Part shown: positions 24,947 to 33,175 of the stretch, piece after piece | How the letters are laid out: each line of letters starts with the position of its first letter | How positions within the stretch are numbered: position 1 is the stretch's first letter | Source of the DNA: Leifsonia sp040686855 | Lineage (GTDB): Bacteria; Actinomycetota; Actinomycetes; Actinomycetales; Microbacteriaceae | Length of the DNA: 64,000 nt | Assembly: GCF_040686855.1 (NCBI RefSeq) | Contig: NZ_JBFBOG010000003.1 | Location: 907,237 to 971,236, forward strand | Direction of reading: 5' to 3' | The notes under the pieces: generated by a model | Seen by the model: the letters and a program-made list of their open reading frames with translations, nothing else | What the model was told of the DNA's origin: nothing | Databases searched by the model: none | Made by a program: the position numbers and the translations under genes

Positions 24947-26104
24947 TCACGCGCACCGAAGGCGGAGCGGAACGTCCGGATCGATGACCGCATCGAGTCC
25001 CAGATCGACGTCCGGGACAAGCCGCCCCTCCGCGACGAGGAGTCGAAGGGCGCCCGTCACCGCGGCGACCGTCGCCGCGAACCGTATGGCGAGTGACCTC
25101 ACGGTCGTCTGCACGCCTGCCTCACCCGACCATGCGATCGCGTATCGCAGGTCTTCCGCGAGCAGAGCGTGAAGTCGTATGAGCGTGGCCACCCGCATGC
25201 GGCGGATAGTGGCTTCATCCGCACCGTTCCGAGCCTGATGCGCCCAGGCAGGTTCGGGGGACGGATTCGGGATCAGCAGTTCCTGACCGCTGCGCCTCTC
25301 GACGAGCAGGAGGCCGAGGTCACGCATAGCATCGATGGCTCGACCGGTTGTCAGCGGTGCCTGCCGTCCCGTCAATTCGGCGAGCGGGTCAGCTTCAGAC
25401 AGCGGCTGGACGATGACGTCGTCGAGCGCGTCGGCCCAGGTGGACTCCCCCTGCTGCTTCCAGGTACGGAGTCTGCGTGCCAGGGCGTCGGCCGTGGCCG
25501 GTCCATGCTCCGACCAGAGCGCCTGGCAGATGGAACGGAAGGAAGCCGAACGCGAGAGCAGGTCGTCCCAGCCGCTGCTCCCAACGGCGCCCCCTGCTGC
25601 AGACCACGGGTCGGACCACGCCGCGTGCAGGCCGCCCTCACCGGCGAGGCGACGAGGACCTCCTGCGAGGGGCTGGAACTCATCGTCCGCCGGGAAGAAC
25701 CGGAACAGCCACTCCTCGGGCTGCAGCGCATCCCCTGAGGTGCCGTCGCTGTAGGTGTACCGGTGCCTGCCGCGGGCGAACACTTGGACGCGCGCGTTGC
25801 CGATGCCATCGACGTCGAGACGGACTTCGCCCGGATCGAAGCCGGCGATGATGAGCGGGCCGTCACCGGGGACCTCGGCGAAAGGGAGCTCGTCGAAGTC
25901 CTCCCACGACTCGTCGAACGGCGGGCGCGCATCCCATCTCTCTGCACGGACGTGGACCCGGGCGTACTTGGTGCCGCACACAACGTGGACCGCTCCGGGC
26001 GCGGAAAGCGCGAAGATGCCGATGTCGGCGACCCAGTTCATCGACTGCTGAAGATGGAGGATGGCGAAGTCTGTGTCGAGGGTTGTCTCGACGGATGTCA
26101 TCAT
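24947..26104 (-). CDS. Hypothetical protein, beta-rich N-terminus plus winged-helix-like C-terminus
   Basis: I do not recognise this 385-residue protein. The first 150 or so residues (ILHLQQSMNWVADIGIFALS, VHVVCGTKYARVHVRAERWD, GPLIIAGFDPGEVRLDVDG, RHRYTYSDGTSGDALQPEEW) read as a beta-rich domain like those of immunity or sensor proteins. The C-terminal third (ATIRRMRVATLIRLHALLAE, VQTTVRSLAIRFAATVAAVT, GALRLLVAEGRLVPDVD) looks like a winged helix. There is no signal peptide or membrane segment. The ATG at 26104 is chosen because sequence before it is unstructured Arg/Gly-rich. It ends 24 bases from the tRNA-Val terminator, a typical place for accessory genes. Confidence 0.6.
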   Translation of the reverse strand: MMTSVETTLDTDFAILHLQQSMNWVADIGIFALSAPGAVHVVCGTKYARVHVRAERWDARPPFDESWEDFDELPFAEVPGDGPLIIAGFDPGEVRLDVDGIGNARVQVFARGRHRYTYSDGTSGDALQPEEWLFRFFPADDEFQPLAGGPRRLAGEGGLHAAWSDPWSAAGGAVGSSGWDDLLSRSASFRSICQALWSEHGPATADALARRLRTWKQQGESTWADALDDVIVQPLSEADPLAELTGRQAPLTTGRAIDAMRDLGLLLVERRSGQELLIPNPSPEPAWAHQARNGADEATIRRMRVATLIRLHALLAEDLRYAIAWSGEAGVQTTVRSLAIRFAATVAAVTGALRLLVAEGRLVPDVDLGLDAVIDPDVPLRLRCA

Positions 26105-26207
26105 GGCCACACCGCGATGGTCGCAGTCCCCTCGTCGACGCCGCCATCCCACCAACGCGGGCCAGCGGTTCTCGTCTCCGCCGTCTCCGGAGGCGCCTGC
26201 TCCGCCG

Positions 26208-26852
26208 TCAGACGGACTGCCGATCCCCGGCGTCCGCCTGACCGCGGGCACGCCGCCGGCGGCGGAGCGCGCCGATCACGACGGGCGCGACGGAGATCGC
26301 GACGACGACGATCATCAGCACGTCGATGTTGTTCGCGACGAACGGGATGCCGCCGAGGAGGACGCCCAGCAGCACCATCACGATGACCCAGCTGACGCCG
26401 CCGAGGGCGTTCCAGAGCAGGAACCGCCGGTAGCGCATGTTCGCGATGCCGGCGGAGAGCGGGACGTAGGTGCGCACGAAGGGGACGAAGCGGCCGAGGA
26501 CCAGCGACGGTCCGCCGTAACGGGCGAAGAACGCCTCCGCCGCTTCGAGCCGTTCGGTCTTCAGCACGCGGGCGTCCGGCTTGAACAGGCGCCGTCCGTA
26601 GCGCTTTCCGAGCCAGTAGCCCGCCTGGTCCCCGAGGAACGCGGCCACGATCGCTACGGCCGCCACCTGCCACACCTGGATGCCGAGGTTCGGCGCGAGG
26701 ATCGCCGCCGTGATCAGCAGCGAATCCCCCGGCAGGAACGGGAACAGGAGTCCCGACTCGATGAAGACGACGACGGCGATGCCGACGAGCACCCATGGTC
26801 CGAACGCATGCAGCCATGTGGATGCGTCGAGCAGGGGAATGGACGTGTGCAC
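26208..26852 (-). CDS. DedA family membrane protein
   Basis: The 214-residue protein has the DedA/VTT-domain pattern: FIESGLLFPFLPGDSLLITAA, AFLGDQAGYWLGKRYGRRLF, FFARYGGPSLVLGRFVPFVRTYVPLSAGIA and further membrane helices. Family members are implicated in membrane homeostasis and flipping of undecaprenyl phosphate or other lipids. The GTG at 26852 is chosen because GGAGG stands seven bases upstream. A short Arg-rich C-terminal tail is predicted cytoplasmic. Confidence 0.92.
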   Translation of the reverse strand: MHTSIPLLDASTWLHAFGPWVLVGIAVVVFIESGLLFPFLPGDSLLITAAILAPNLGIQVWQVAAVAIVAAFLGDQAGYWLGKRYGRRLFKPDARVLKTERLEAAEAFFARYGGPSLVLGRFVPFVRTYVPLSAGIANMRYRRFLLWNALGGVSWVIVMVLLGVLLGGIPFVANNIDVLMIVVVAISVAPVVIGALRRRRRARGQADAGDRQSV

Positions 26853-26948
26853 GATGGATCCTCCGGGGCAGCCGAGCGCGAGCCTCACGAGTTGTACGCT
26901 CGCGGCGCTCCGAGGGCCAGACCTTCTCAGGCGCTACAGAGGGGAGGG

Positions 26949-26964
26949 CTGAACGATCGTTCAG
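26949..26964. promoter_or_regulatory. 16-bp perfect palindrome, TetR-like operator
   Basis: CTGAACGATCGTTCAG is a perfect palindrome in the 188-base gap upstream of dedA. Its AACGATCGTT core resembles operators of TetR-family repressors. No TetR gene is in the window, so the regulator is unknown. Confidence 0.5.
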
Positions 26965-27040
26965 ATGCGCACGTCTTCACGGCACGATCCTTCAGAGGTG
27001 CGCGTACGGCCGGCCGCCCTCGTCGAGGATCGTCACCAGT

Positions 27041-27937
27041 TCACCGCGGCAAGGCTTCCGGGTCCAGGTTGAGAATCGCGTCCTCGTAGAGGTTGCCCTG
27101 CGCGTCGAAGGCCGCCTGGGACGGGTTCAGCCACAGCAGGTCCTGCAGCGTGATGCCGAAGCGCTCGGCCACATACCCCGGCAGGTCGCCGTGGCCCACC
27201 CGGTAGCTCGCAGGCGCGCCCGACGGCGTGGTGGCGGTGACCATGCCTCCGGCGAGGGGACGAGCTCCCCCGTCGACCGGGTGGACGTTGGTCTCACGCG
27301 TCGGCACCGACCAGCGGACCGTGTCCACCGCGAGCACCTTGCCGGGGCCGAGTTCGACCGGGACGCCGTCGGCGGAGGCGACCGACGAGTACGTGACGAG
27401 TGCGACGAGGTCGGCGGGAGCCGCCCCGATGTTCGCCGACGACGGCGCGGCGGGCGATGTCGTGGGGCCGCCGAGCGGGTGGTCGCCCATGCCGTGGAAG
27501 ACGACGCCGTCCCCGACGCGCGGCGGCACCTCCAGGAGGGTGACCGATACCGGGATGGGCGCGGTGTTCGTGAAGCCCGAGTACTGAGCCGAGTAGGTGT
27601 TGTCGCCGTTGGAGACCATCCGGTAGTGGAAGTGGATGCTGCCCTTCGGCGAGGCGACGTCGCCCTGCGCGACAACGGTGCCTGCCGGCACGGGGGTGAG
27701 GTACGGCGCGGGCTGCGGCGGGAGGCTCGGGGTGGCCGGCGGCGGGGAGGACGTCGGCTGCGAGGGCGTCGGGGTGGCCGGGGTCGGCGACGAGGTCGGA
27801 TGGGCGGTGGCGGTCGCCGAGCGATGCGGACGACTCCCCGCGGTCGCCGCGGTCGGCGCGCACCCGGCGAGAATGGCGACCACCGCAACCGCGGAGACCA
27901 GAGCGGTAGCGGGTCTTCTCAGGCGTCGTACGGGCAC
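27041..27937 (-). CDS. Putative lipoprotein with C-terminal LysM-like segment
   Basis: The protein of about 298 residues starts with a lipoprotein signal (RRLRRPATALVSAVAVVAIL then AGC, lipobox Cys about residue 26), followed by a Pro/Thr/Ser-rich linker of about 50 residues. A central beta-rich domain follows, and a C-terminal segment YRVGHGDLPGYVAERFGITL ending LWLNPS resembles a LysM module. It is probably anchored outside the membrane and touches peptidoglycan. The GTG at 27937 places the lipobox correctly; the frame stays open 51 codons further upstream, so the start is not certain. Confidence 0.7.
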   Translation of the reverse strand: MPVRRLRRPATALVSAVAVVAILAGCAPTAATAGSRPHRSATATAHPTSSPTPATPTPSQPTSSPPPATPSLPPQPAPYLTPVPAGTVVAQGDVASPKGSIHFHYRMVSNGDNTYSAQYSGFTNTAPIPVSVTLLEVPPRVGDGVVFHGMGDHPLGGPTTSPAAPSSANIGAAPADLVALVTYSSVASADGVPVELGPGKVLAVDTVRWSVPTRETNVHPVDGGARPLAGGMVTATTPSGAPASYRVGHGDLPGYVAERFGITLQDLLWLNPSQAAFDAQGNLYEDAILNLDPEALPR

Positions 27938-28080
27938 CGCTTCATCCTGGTGCCTCGGCGACGGGAGAACAAGAGGTATCGGATCTGGCCGCAGTGATCG
28001 ACGGAGTTCGGGTGTCGAATCTCCGACCATTGTCAGTTCGGGCAGGAGTTTCGGACGCGGAGTCCCGGGATCTCCGTCGC

Positions 28081-28605
28081 TCACCGCCACCCGTACCGCG
28101 CCGACAGCGCCCGCCGCACCGTCTCGTACGGGCGCGCGTCGAGGGCCGCCCCCTCGCGGCGCATCCCGGACTGGTGCAGCCGGAACACGCGGTCGATCCG
28201 GACGAAGCTGGGGCGGTGGCGGCCATCCCAGTCCCCCGAGCCGATCGCCAGGTACTCCGGTCGTCCGGGGTGTTCCTGGCTGGTCAGCGCCACCGCCAGC
28301 ACGGTCCCGCCCGGCTCGCTCGCCACGACGAGGACCGGGCGGTCCTTTCCGCGCCCGTCGGCCTCCTCGTAGGGCACCCAGGTCCAGACGATCTCGCCCG
28401 GGTCGGCGTCGCCGTCCAGGCGCGGTTCGTACGAGGTCCGGATGCGGCCGAGCGACCGCGGGTCGACCTGCTGTGTGGCGCCGGGACCGGCGCGACCGGG
28501 CTCAGCGGCCGGGGTCGGCCTGGCGGGCGACGCCGTCCGCGACGGGCGCAGCATCGCGCTCAGGGAGGACAGGACGCTGCGCAGGGAGGCCACGTCCGGC
28601 ACCAT
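28081..28605 (-). CDS. PemK/MazF-like protein without antitoxin
   Basis: The 174-residue protein has a PemK/MazF-type core after a variable N-terminus: PGEIVWTWVPYEEADGRGKDRPVLVVA, VLAVALTSQEHPG, YLAIGSGDWDGRHRPSFVRID and VFRLHQSGMRREGAALD. MazF-type proteins are mRNA endonucleases, but this long-N-terminus subgroup usually occurs without an antitoxin and may be a housekeeping protein. The longest frame overlaps the Amt-like gene by 104 bases, so a downstream start (for example ATG at 28554) is possible. Confidence 0.65.
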   Translation of the reverse strand: MVPDVASLRSVLSSLSAMLRPSRTASPARPTPAAEPGRAGPGATQQVDPRSLGRIRTSYEPRLDGDADPGEIVWTWVPYEEADGRGKDRPVLVVASEPGGTVLAVALTSQEHPGRPEYLAIGSGDWDGRHRPSFVRIDRVFRLHQSGMRREGAALDARPYETVRRALSARYGWR

Positions 28606-29776
28606 AGCGGATGCGGGTGAGCCCCGCCGTGAAGCGCAGCGCCAGCGCCAGAAGCAGCGACGCCGTGGTCGCGTAGAGCAGCACGGCCATCCCGGCGATG
28701 CCCTGGGCGATGAACAGGTCGAAGTTGCCGCTGTCGACCATGCCGCTCCCGCTGGCGAACAGGCCGGGGAACAGCAGCCCGACCAGTCCCCCGACGATCG
28801 TCACGACGCAGAGCGTCAGGGACGGCCCGAAGCGCGCGCGGGCGGCGAGGTCGACCATCGTGGCGCAGGCCAGCGCCGACAGCGCACCGACGAGCATCGC
28901 CCAGCCGAGCGTGAGCACACCGGAAGCGGCAGTCACCGACACGAGGCCGGCGAAGGCGCCCCACAGCGCACTGGTGAGGGCCGGGCGCCGCAGGAGCACC
29001 GCATCCACCACCATCCACATCAGCACACCGGTCGCGGACGCCACGAACGCCCCGATGGCCATCAGCGGCGCGTACGCGTCGAGTGAGCCCTCGGAGCCGA
29101 CCACCAGGCCCAGCCATCCCACCCAGAGCGCGGCGCCGCCGAACGCCAGCAGCGACGGTGTGACGGGATGCGGCTGCTGGTGCTCACCGCGTCCGCACGC
29201 GAGCAGCACGCCCACGGCGCTTCCGCCCGCGGCGACGATCGGCAGGGCTCCCCCGAAGTCGACCACGCGGAGGCCGGCGACGGCCCAGCCGTCGTCCAGC
29301 GAGAACACCCCGTACGCGACGGGGAAGACGACGAGCGGCAGCCAGAGGACGGTGAACACGATCCACGCGCGCAGGGTGAGCCGCGAGGCGACGGCCACGG
29401 CGACGACGGACGTGCACAGCACGAGCACGGCGATGACGTATCCGGCGCGGGCGAGCGGGTAGGGGGACGCGGCGGCCGGGTCGGTGCCGGCGAGCGACGC
29501 CAGGCCGGGGTCGGGCATCCCGAGCAGGTGACCGATCAGCGGGGAGCCCGCGACCATCCCGTAGCCTCCGGCCACCGCGAGGACGACGGTGACCGCGAGG
29601 CCGAGCAGCACGAACCGGAACGCTCGCGCCGCCCGGGCGCGGCCGCCGAGGCCCCCGACGTAGAACGCCAGCCCGAAGGCGGCGAGCAGCACGAGCGCGC
29701 CGCAGAAGAACAGGAGCAGCGCATCCACCTGGTCGGGCGTGGCCTGCGCCGCGGTGCTCCCTCGAACCGGAATCAC
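28502..29776 (-). CDS. Divergent Amt-family paralogue lacking twin His
   Basis: The 424-residue protein has about eleven membrane segments and aligns with the amt gene just upstream: FPVAYGVFSLDDGW against FPVAYWVFNLADGW, VDFGGALPIVAAGG against NDFAGGTAVHINAG, and VVTIVGGLVG against GIHLVGGLIG. In these alignments the pore-lining histidines become Val and Thr, and a Trp near the outer site becomes Gly. It is therefore unlikely to be a normal ammonium channel. The reading frame is intact, so it is probably a repurposed paralogue. The last 40 residues are low-complexity. Confidence 0.8.
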   Translation of the reverse strand: MIPVRGSTAAQATPDQVDALLLFFCGALVLLAAFGLAFYVGGLGGRARAARAFRFVLLGLAVTVVLAVAGGYGMVAGSPLIGHLLGMPDPGLASLAGTDPAAASPYPLARAGYVIAVLVLCTSVVAVAVASRLTLRAWIVFTVLWLPLVVFPVAYGVFSLDDGWAVAGLRVVDFGGALPIVAAGGSAVGVLLACGRGEHQQPHPVTPSLLAFGGAALWVGWLGLVVGSEGSLDAYAPLMAIGAFVASATGVLMWMVVDAVLLRRPALTSALWGAFAGLVSVTAASGVLTLGWAMLVGALSALACATMVDLAARARFGPSLTLCVVTIVGGLVGLLFPGLFASGSGMVDSGNFDLFIAQGIAGMAVLLYATTASLLLALALRFTAGLTRIRYGAGRGLPAQRPVLPERDAAPVADGVARQADPGR

Positions 29777-29804
29777 CCTCTCACCCTAGCGAGGCCGAAC
29801 GACG

Positions 29805-29838
29805 GGACGGGGCGCCGCCAGCAGGCGACGCCCCGTCC
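29805..29838 (-). terminator. Terminator-like hairpin after amt
   Basis: GGACGGGGCG (29805-29814) pairs with CGCCCCGTCC (29829-29838). It lies directly after the amt stop on the transcribed strand and would separate amt from the paralogue. Confidence 0.65.
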
Positions 29839-29857
29839 GTGTCGGGCAGAAGGACGG

Positions 29858-31150
29858 TCAGACCGTCTCGAGCGCGTAGCCCTCCTCGCCGTGCACGACG
29901 GTGTCGACGCCGGCCAGCTCGTCCTCGTTCTTGATGCGGAAGCCCATCGTCCGCTGGATGACCCAGCCGATCGCGTAGGCCAGGACGAAGGAGTAGATCA
30001 GAACCGCGAAGGCACCGACCGCCTGGACGGCCAGCTGGTAGAAGCTGCCGCCGTAGAGGAGGCTGGAGAACTGGTCCGTGGCCTCGCCCTTGCTGTTGTA
30101 GACGTGGGTGAAGCCGAAGATGCCGATCCAGAGGGTACCGATGAGGCCGCCGACCAGGTGGATGCCGACCACGTCGAGCGAGTCGTCGAAGCCGAGGCGG
30201 AACTTCAGGTCGATCGCCAGCGCGCAGACGGCACCGGCGACGAGGCCGAGGAGGATCGCGAAGCCCGGGGTCAGGATGTTACAGGCCGGGGTGATCGCGA
30301 CCAGACCCGCGACGGCACCGGACGCGGCGCCGATGGACGTGGGCTTGCCGTCCTTGATCTTCTCGACGATCAGCCAGCCGATGGTCGCGGCTGCGGGGGC
30401 TGCGAGGGTGTTGACCCAGGCGATCGCGGCGACGCCGTCGACCGCGGCCTCGGAACCGGCGTTGAAGCCGAACCAGCCGAACCACAGCAGGGCAGCGCCG
30501 AGAAGGGTCAGCGGGACGTTGTGCGGCTTGGACATCCCCTTCTGGAACCCGACGCGCTTGCCGAGGACGAGGGCCAGGGCGAGACCCGCGGCACCGGCGT
30601 TGATGTGGACCGCGGTACCACCGGCGAAGTCGTTCACGTGGAGGACGGCGGGAGCCCAGCCGTCGGCGAGGTTGAACACCCAGTACGCGACCGGGAAGTA
30701 GACGACCGTCACCCAGATGCCGGCGAACACCATCCACGAGCCGAACTTGGCGCGGTCGGCGATCGCGCCCGAGATCAGGGCCACGGTGATGATGGCGAAG
30801 GTCGCCTGGAAGCCGGCGAACGCGAGACCGCCGAGGTCGGGGGTGATGCCGTCCTTGCCCATCAGGCTCGACAGGAACCAGTCCGGGGTGCCGAGGAAGT
30901 GAGGGATGGAGGCGGGGCCGAACGCGAGACCGTAGCCGTAGACGACCCAGAGGACGCCGACGAGGGCCATCGCGCCGAAGCTCATCATCATCATGCTGAT
31001 GACGCTCTTGGCCCGAACCATGCCGCCGTAGAAGAAGGCGACGCCGGGGGTCATCAGCAGGACGAGGGCCGCGGCCACGAGGAGCCACAGGGCGTTGACC
31101 GTCCCTGCCTCCGCGTAGTCCGCTGCTGTGTGGAGCACCATGCGAATCAT
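29858..31150 (-). CDS. amt: Ammonium transporter
   Basis: The 430-residue membrane protein has eleven predicted helices with canonical Amt motifs. NALWLLVAAALVLLMTPGVA opens it, NDFAGGTAVHINAGAAGL carries the first pore His, and DDSLDVVGIHLVGGLIGTL the second. The C-terminal tail (RIKNEDELAGVDTVVHGEEG) matches the GlnK-interacting region. No glnK gene is adjacent; the neighbouring gene is a degenerate paralogue. A GlnR-type site lies about 90 bases upstream, so nitrogen-limitation control is likely. Confidence 0.96.
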   Translation of the reverse strand: MIRMVLHTAADYAEAGTVNALWLLVAAALVLLMTPGVAFFYGGMVRAKSVISMMMMSFGAMALVGVLWVVYGYGLAFGPASIPHFLGTPDWFLSSLMGKDGITPDLGGLAFAGFQATFAIITVALISGAIADRAKFGSWMVFAGIWVTVVYFPVAYWVFNLADGWAPAVLHVNDFAGGTAVHINAGAAGLALALVLGKRVGFQKGMSKPHNVPLTLLGAALLWFGWFGFNAGSEAAVDGVAAIAWVNTLAAPAAATIGWLIVEKIKDGKPTSIGAASGAVAGLVAITPACNILTPGFAILLGLVAGAVCALAIDLKFRLGFDDSLDVVGIHLVGGLIGTLWIGIFGFTHVYNSKGEATDQFSSLLYGGSFYQLAVQAVGAFAVLIYSFVLAYAIGWVIQRTMGFRIKNEDELAGVDTVVHGEEGYALETV

Positions 31151-31239
31151 CTGCCTCTCTGTGCAAGCCCCGCGGGTTCATGGGGGTTTCGGGGTGGAGC
31201 CAGTTTCGAGCCGAGAGGTTTCCGTGGAGGGATGCTCGT

Positions 31240-31255
31240 GTTTCGCGGTTGTTAC
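31240..31255 (-). promoter_or_regulatory. GlnR-type box upstream of amt
   Basis: On the minus strand GTAAC, six bases (AACCGC) and GAAAC match the actinobacterial GlnR half-site pair GTnAC-n6-GAAAC exactly. Position, about 90 bases upstream of the amt start, fits an activator site. Confidence 0.65.
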
Positions 31256-31270
31256 GCATCCGGGTCGCGT

Positions 31271-31287
31271 GTAAACACTGTGTTTCC
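31271..31287. promoter_or_regulatory. 17-bp imperfect palindrome between amt and DUF4326
   Basis: GTAAACAC-T-GTGTTTCC has seven of eight arm positions matching. It lies in the divergent gap and may be an operator for either gene; no regulator is identified. Confidence 0.45.
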
Positions 31288-31362
31288 GGATACTGCCGAT
31301 GCGCCGCGCAGGCGTAGGGAAACAGCCGGGTCGTCGGCTGGACGGCGGAAGGGAGGTGCGGC

Positions 31363-31671
31363 GTGAGCCCACAGCGTATCCAGCTGAGCCGCCGCAAAGG
31401 CTGGCGCAAACCCGAGAACACGGTCGTCGTCGCGAGGCCGACGAGGTGGGGCAACCCGTTCCCGGTCGCCGAGCTCGGGCGCGAGCGCGCGATCGCCGCG
31501 TTCCGTGCGATGCTCGACGACCCCGCGGAGCGAGTCGCGGTGGGCTACCCGGACCCGGAGGAGATCCGCGCCCGGCTCGCCGGCAGGAACCTGGCCTGCT
31601 GGTGCCGGCTCGATCAGGCGTGCCACGCCGACGTGCTGCTGGAGGTCGCGAATCGGCGACCGACGGCCTAG
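31363..31671 (+). CDS. DUF4326 domain protein
   Basis: The 102-residue protein shows VVVARPTRWGNPFPV and LACWCRLDQACHADVLLEVA, the DUF4326 signature with conserved Cys/His residues that may bind metal. The family is common in phages and bacteria and has no settled function. GGAAGGGAGG precedes the GTG start. It overlaps the sufE end by four bases on the opposite strand. Confidence 0.85.
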   Translation: MSPQRIQLSRRKGWRKPENTVVVARPTRWGNPFPVAELGRERAIAAFRAMLDDPAERVAVGYPDPEEIRARLAGRNLACWCRLDQACHADVLLEVANRRPTA

Positions 31672-32102
31672 GCCGCCACCTTCTCCCGCACCTGCCGCTT
31701 GGCGCGGCCGAGCAGAGCCGACATGCCGCGGATGCGCAACGGCGAGACCGCCTGCGTGAGGCCGAGGGTCTGCGGGAAGTCGTCGGGCACCGCCAGCACC
31801 TCGTCGGCGGTGAGACCTTCGAGGCCCTGGACCAGGATGGATGCGAAGCCGCGCGTGGTGGGCGCCTCCTGCGGGGCGGTCGCGTACAGGTGCACGATGC
31901 CGTCGGCATCCACCTCGACGAAGATGAACACGGGCGCCTGGCACTCCTCGACCCGCTCGAACAGGTCGGGGTGGTCGCGGTAGCGCTCGGGCAGCTCCGG
32001 CAGCTCGTCGGAGAACTCCAGCAGCAGCTGCAGCCGGTCGTTCTGCTCCAGCGCCTGGAAGTCGTCGCGGATCTCGGCGAGCGCGCCCGTCAGTTCAGTC
32101 AC
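31668..32102 (-). CDS. sufE: SufE-type sulfur acceptor
   Basis: The 144-residue protein has the SufE fold pattern: YRDHPDLFERVEECQAPVFI with the persulfide Cys C54, FVEVDADGIVHLYATAPQEA and TRGFASILVQGLEGLTADEV. SufE accepts sulfur from a cysteine desulfurase and stimulates Fe-S assembly. Here it follows a sulfurtransferase gene by 34 bases, a pairing usual in actinobacteria, suggesting that the sulfurtransferase also feeds sulfur to it. Confidence 0.92.
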   Translation of the reverse strand: MTELTGALAEIRDDFQALEQNDRLQLLLEFSDELPELPERYRDHPDLFERVEECQAPVFIFVEVDADGIVHLYATAPQEAPTTRGFASILVQGLEGLTADEVLAVPDDFPQTLGLTQAVSPLRIRGMSALLGRAKRQVREKVAA

Positions 32103-32136
32103 CCTTCAAGGCTACGTCGGATTCGGGGACACCCGG

Positions 32137-33039
32137 TCAGCGGGCCGGGACCACGCCCGGCTCGGCACCCGTGACGATCGGGACACGCACGGCCGAGCCC
32201 CACTCCGTCCACGAACCGTCGTAGTTGCGGACGTTCTCGAAGCCGAGGAGGTGGGTGAGCACGAACCAGGTGTGGCTGGACCGCTCGCCGATGCGGCAGT
32301 AGGCGATGACGTCGTCGCCGGGCTTCAGCCCGGCGCCCTCGAGGTAGACCTGCTCAAGCTCGGCGCGGCGCTTGAAGGTCGCGTCCGGTGCGGCCGCCTT
32401 CGCCCACGGCACCGACTTCGCCGACGGGATGTGGCCGGCGCGCAGGGCGCCCTCGGTCGGGTAGCCGGGGATCTCGGTGCGCTCGCCGCTGTACTCCTCC
32501 GGCGAGCGCACGTCGATCAGCGGCTGCGTTCCGAGGGCGGCGAGCACGTCGTCCTTGAAGGCGCGGATCACGGTGTCGTCGCGCTCGACGACCGGGTAGT
32601 CGACAGGGGTCGGCTGAGGGACGTCGCGGGTCAGCTCACGCCCTTCGGCGATCCACTTGTCGCGGCCGCCGTCGAGGAGGCGGACGTCGTCGTGACCAAA
32701 CAGCGTGAACACCCAGAGGGCGTACGCGGCCCACCAGTTGTTCTTGTCGCCGTAGATCACCACCGTGGTGTCGCGCGCGATGCCCTTCGAGCCGAGCAGT
32801 TCGGCGAAGCGCTCGGAGCTGACGTAGTCGCGCACGACCGGGTCGTTGAGGTCGGTGTGCCAGTCGATCTTGACCGCCCCGGGGATGTGGCCGGTGTCGT
32901 AGAGCAGCACGTCCTCATCGGACTCGACCACGACGAGCCCCGGTTCGCCCAGGCGGCCGGCGAGCCATTCGGTGCTCACCAGCCGTTCCGGATGCGCGTA
33001 GCCGGCGAACTCGGGCGACGGGTCGGTCTCGATGGTCAT
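32137..33039 (-). CDS. sseA: Two-domain sulfurtransferase (SseA-like)
   Basis: The 300-residue protein has two rhodanese domains. The first (VSTEWLAGRL, YDTGHIPGAVKIDWHTDL) is inactive-like; the second ends in AYCRIGERSSHTWF with the active C248. CRIGER fits thiosulfate or 3-mercaptopyruvate sulfurtransferases of the CysA/SseA type. It is divergent from zapE and cotranscribed with sufE. Confidence 0.92.
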   Translation of the reverse strand: MTIETDPSPEFAGYAHPERLVSTEWLAGRLGEPGLVVVESDEDVLLYDTGHIPGAVKIDWHTDLNDPVVRDYVSSERFAELLGSKGIARDTTVVIYGDKNNWWAAYALWVFTLFGHDDVRLLDGGRDKWIAEGRELTRDVPQPTPVDYPVVERDDTVIRAFKDDVLAALGTQPLIDVRSPEEYSGERTEIPGYPTEGALRAGHIPSAKSVPWAKAAAPDATFKRRAELEQVYLEGAGLKPGDDVIAYCRIGERSSHTWFVLTHLLGFENVRNYDGSWTEWGSAVRVPIVTGAEPGVVPAR

Positions 33040-33175
33040 GCGTGTGTCCCTCCCGGAGACGAGGTGAGGTCGCGGGGATAGGCTGGAGAGCCTGCGACGC
33101 CAAGGAATCTACGTCCAGCGTAGGCGGCTGAGAACGGCCGCGGTAAGACTTCGACACAAAGGTGCAGAACCCGTC

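Noticed and set aside
24332..24947. tRNA-associated att site or integrated element
   Set aside because: No integrase and no repeated tRNA 3' end beyond the two natural Val tRNA genes were found.
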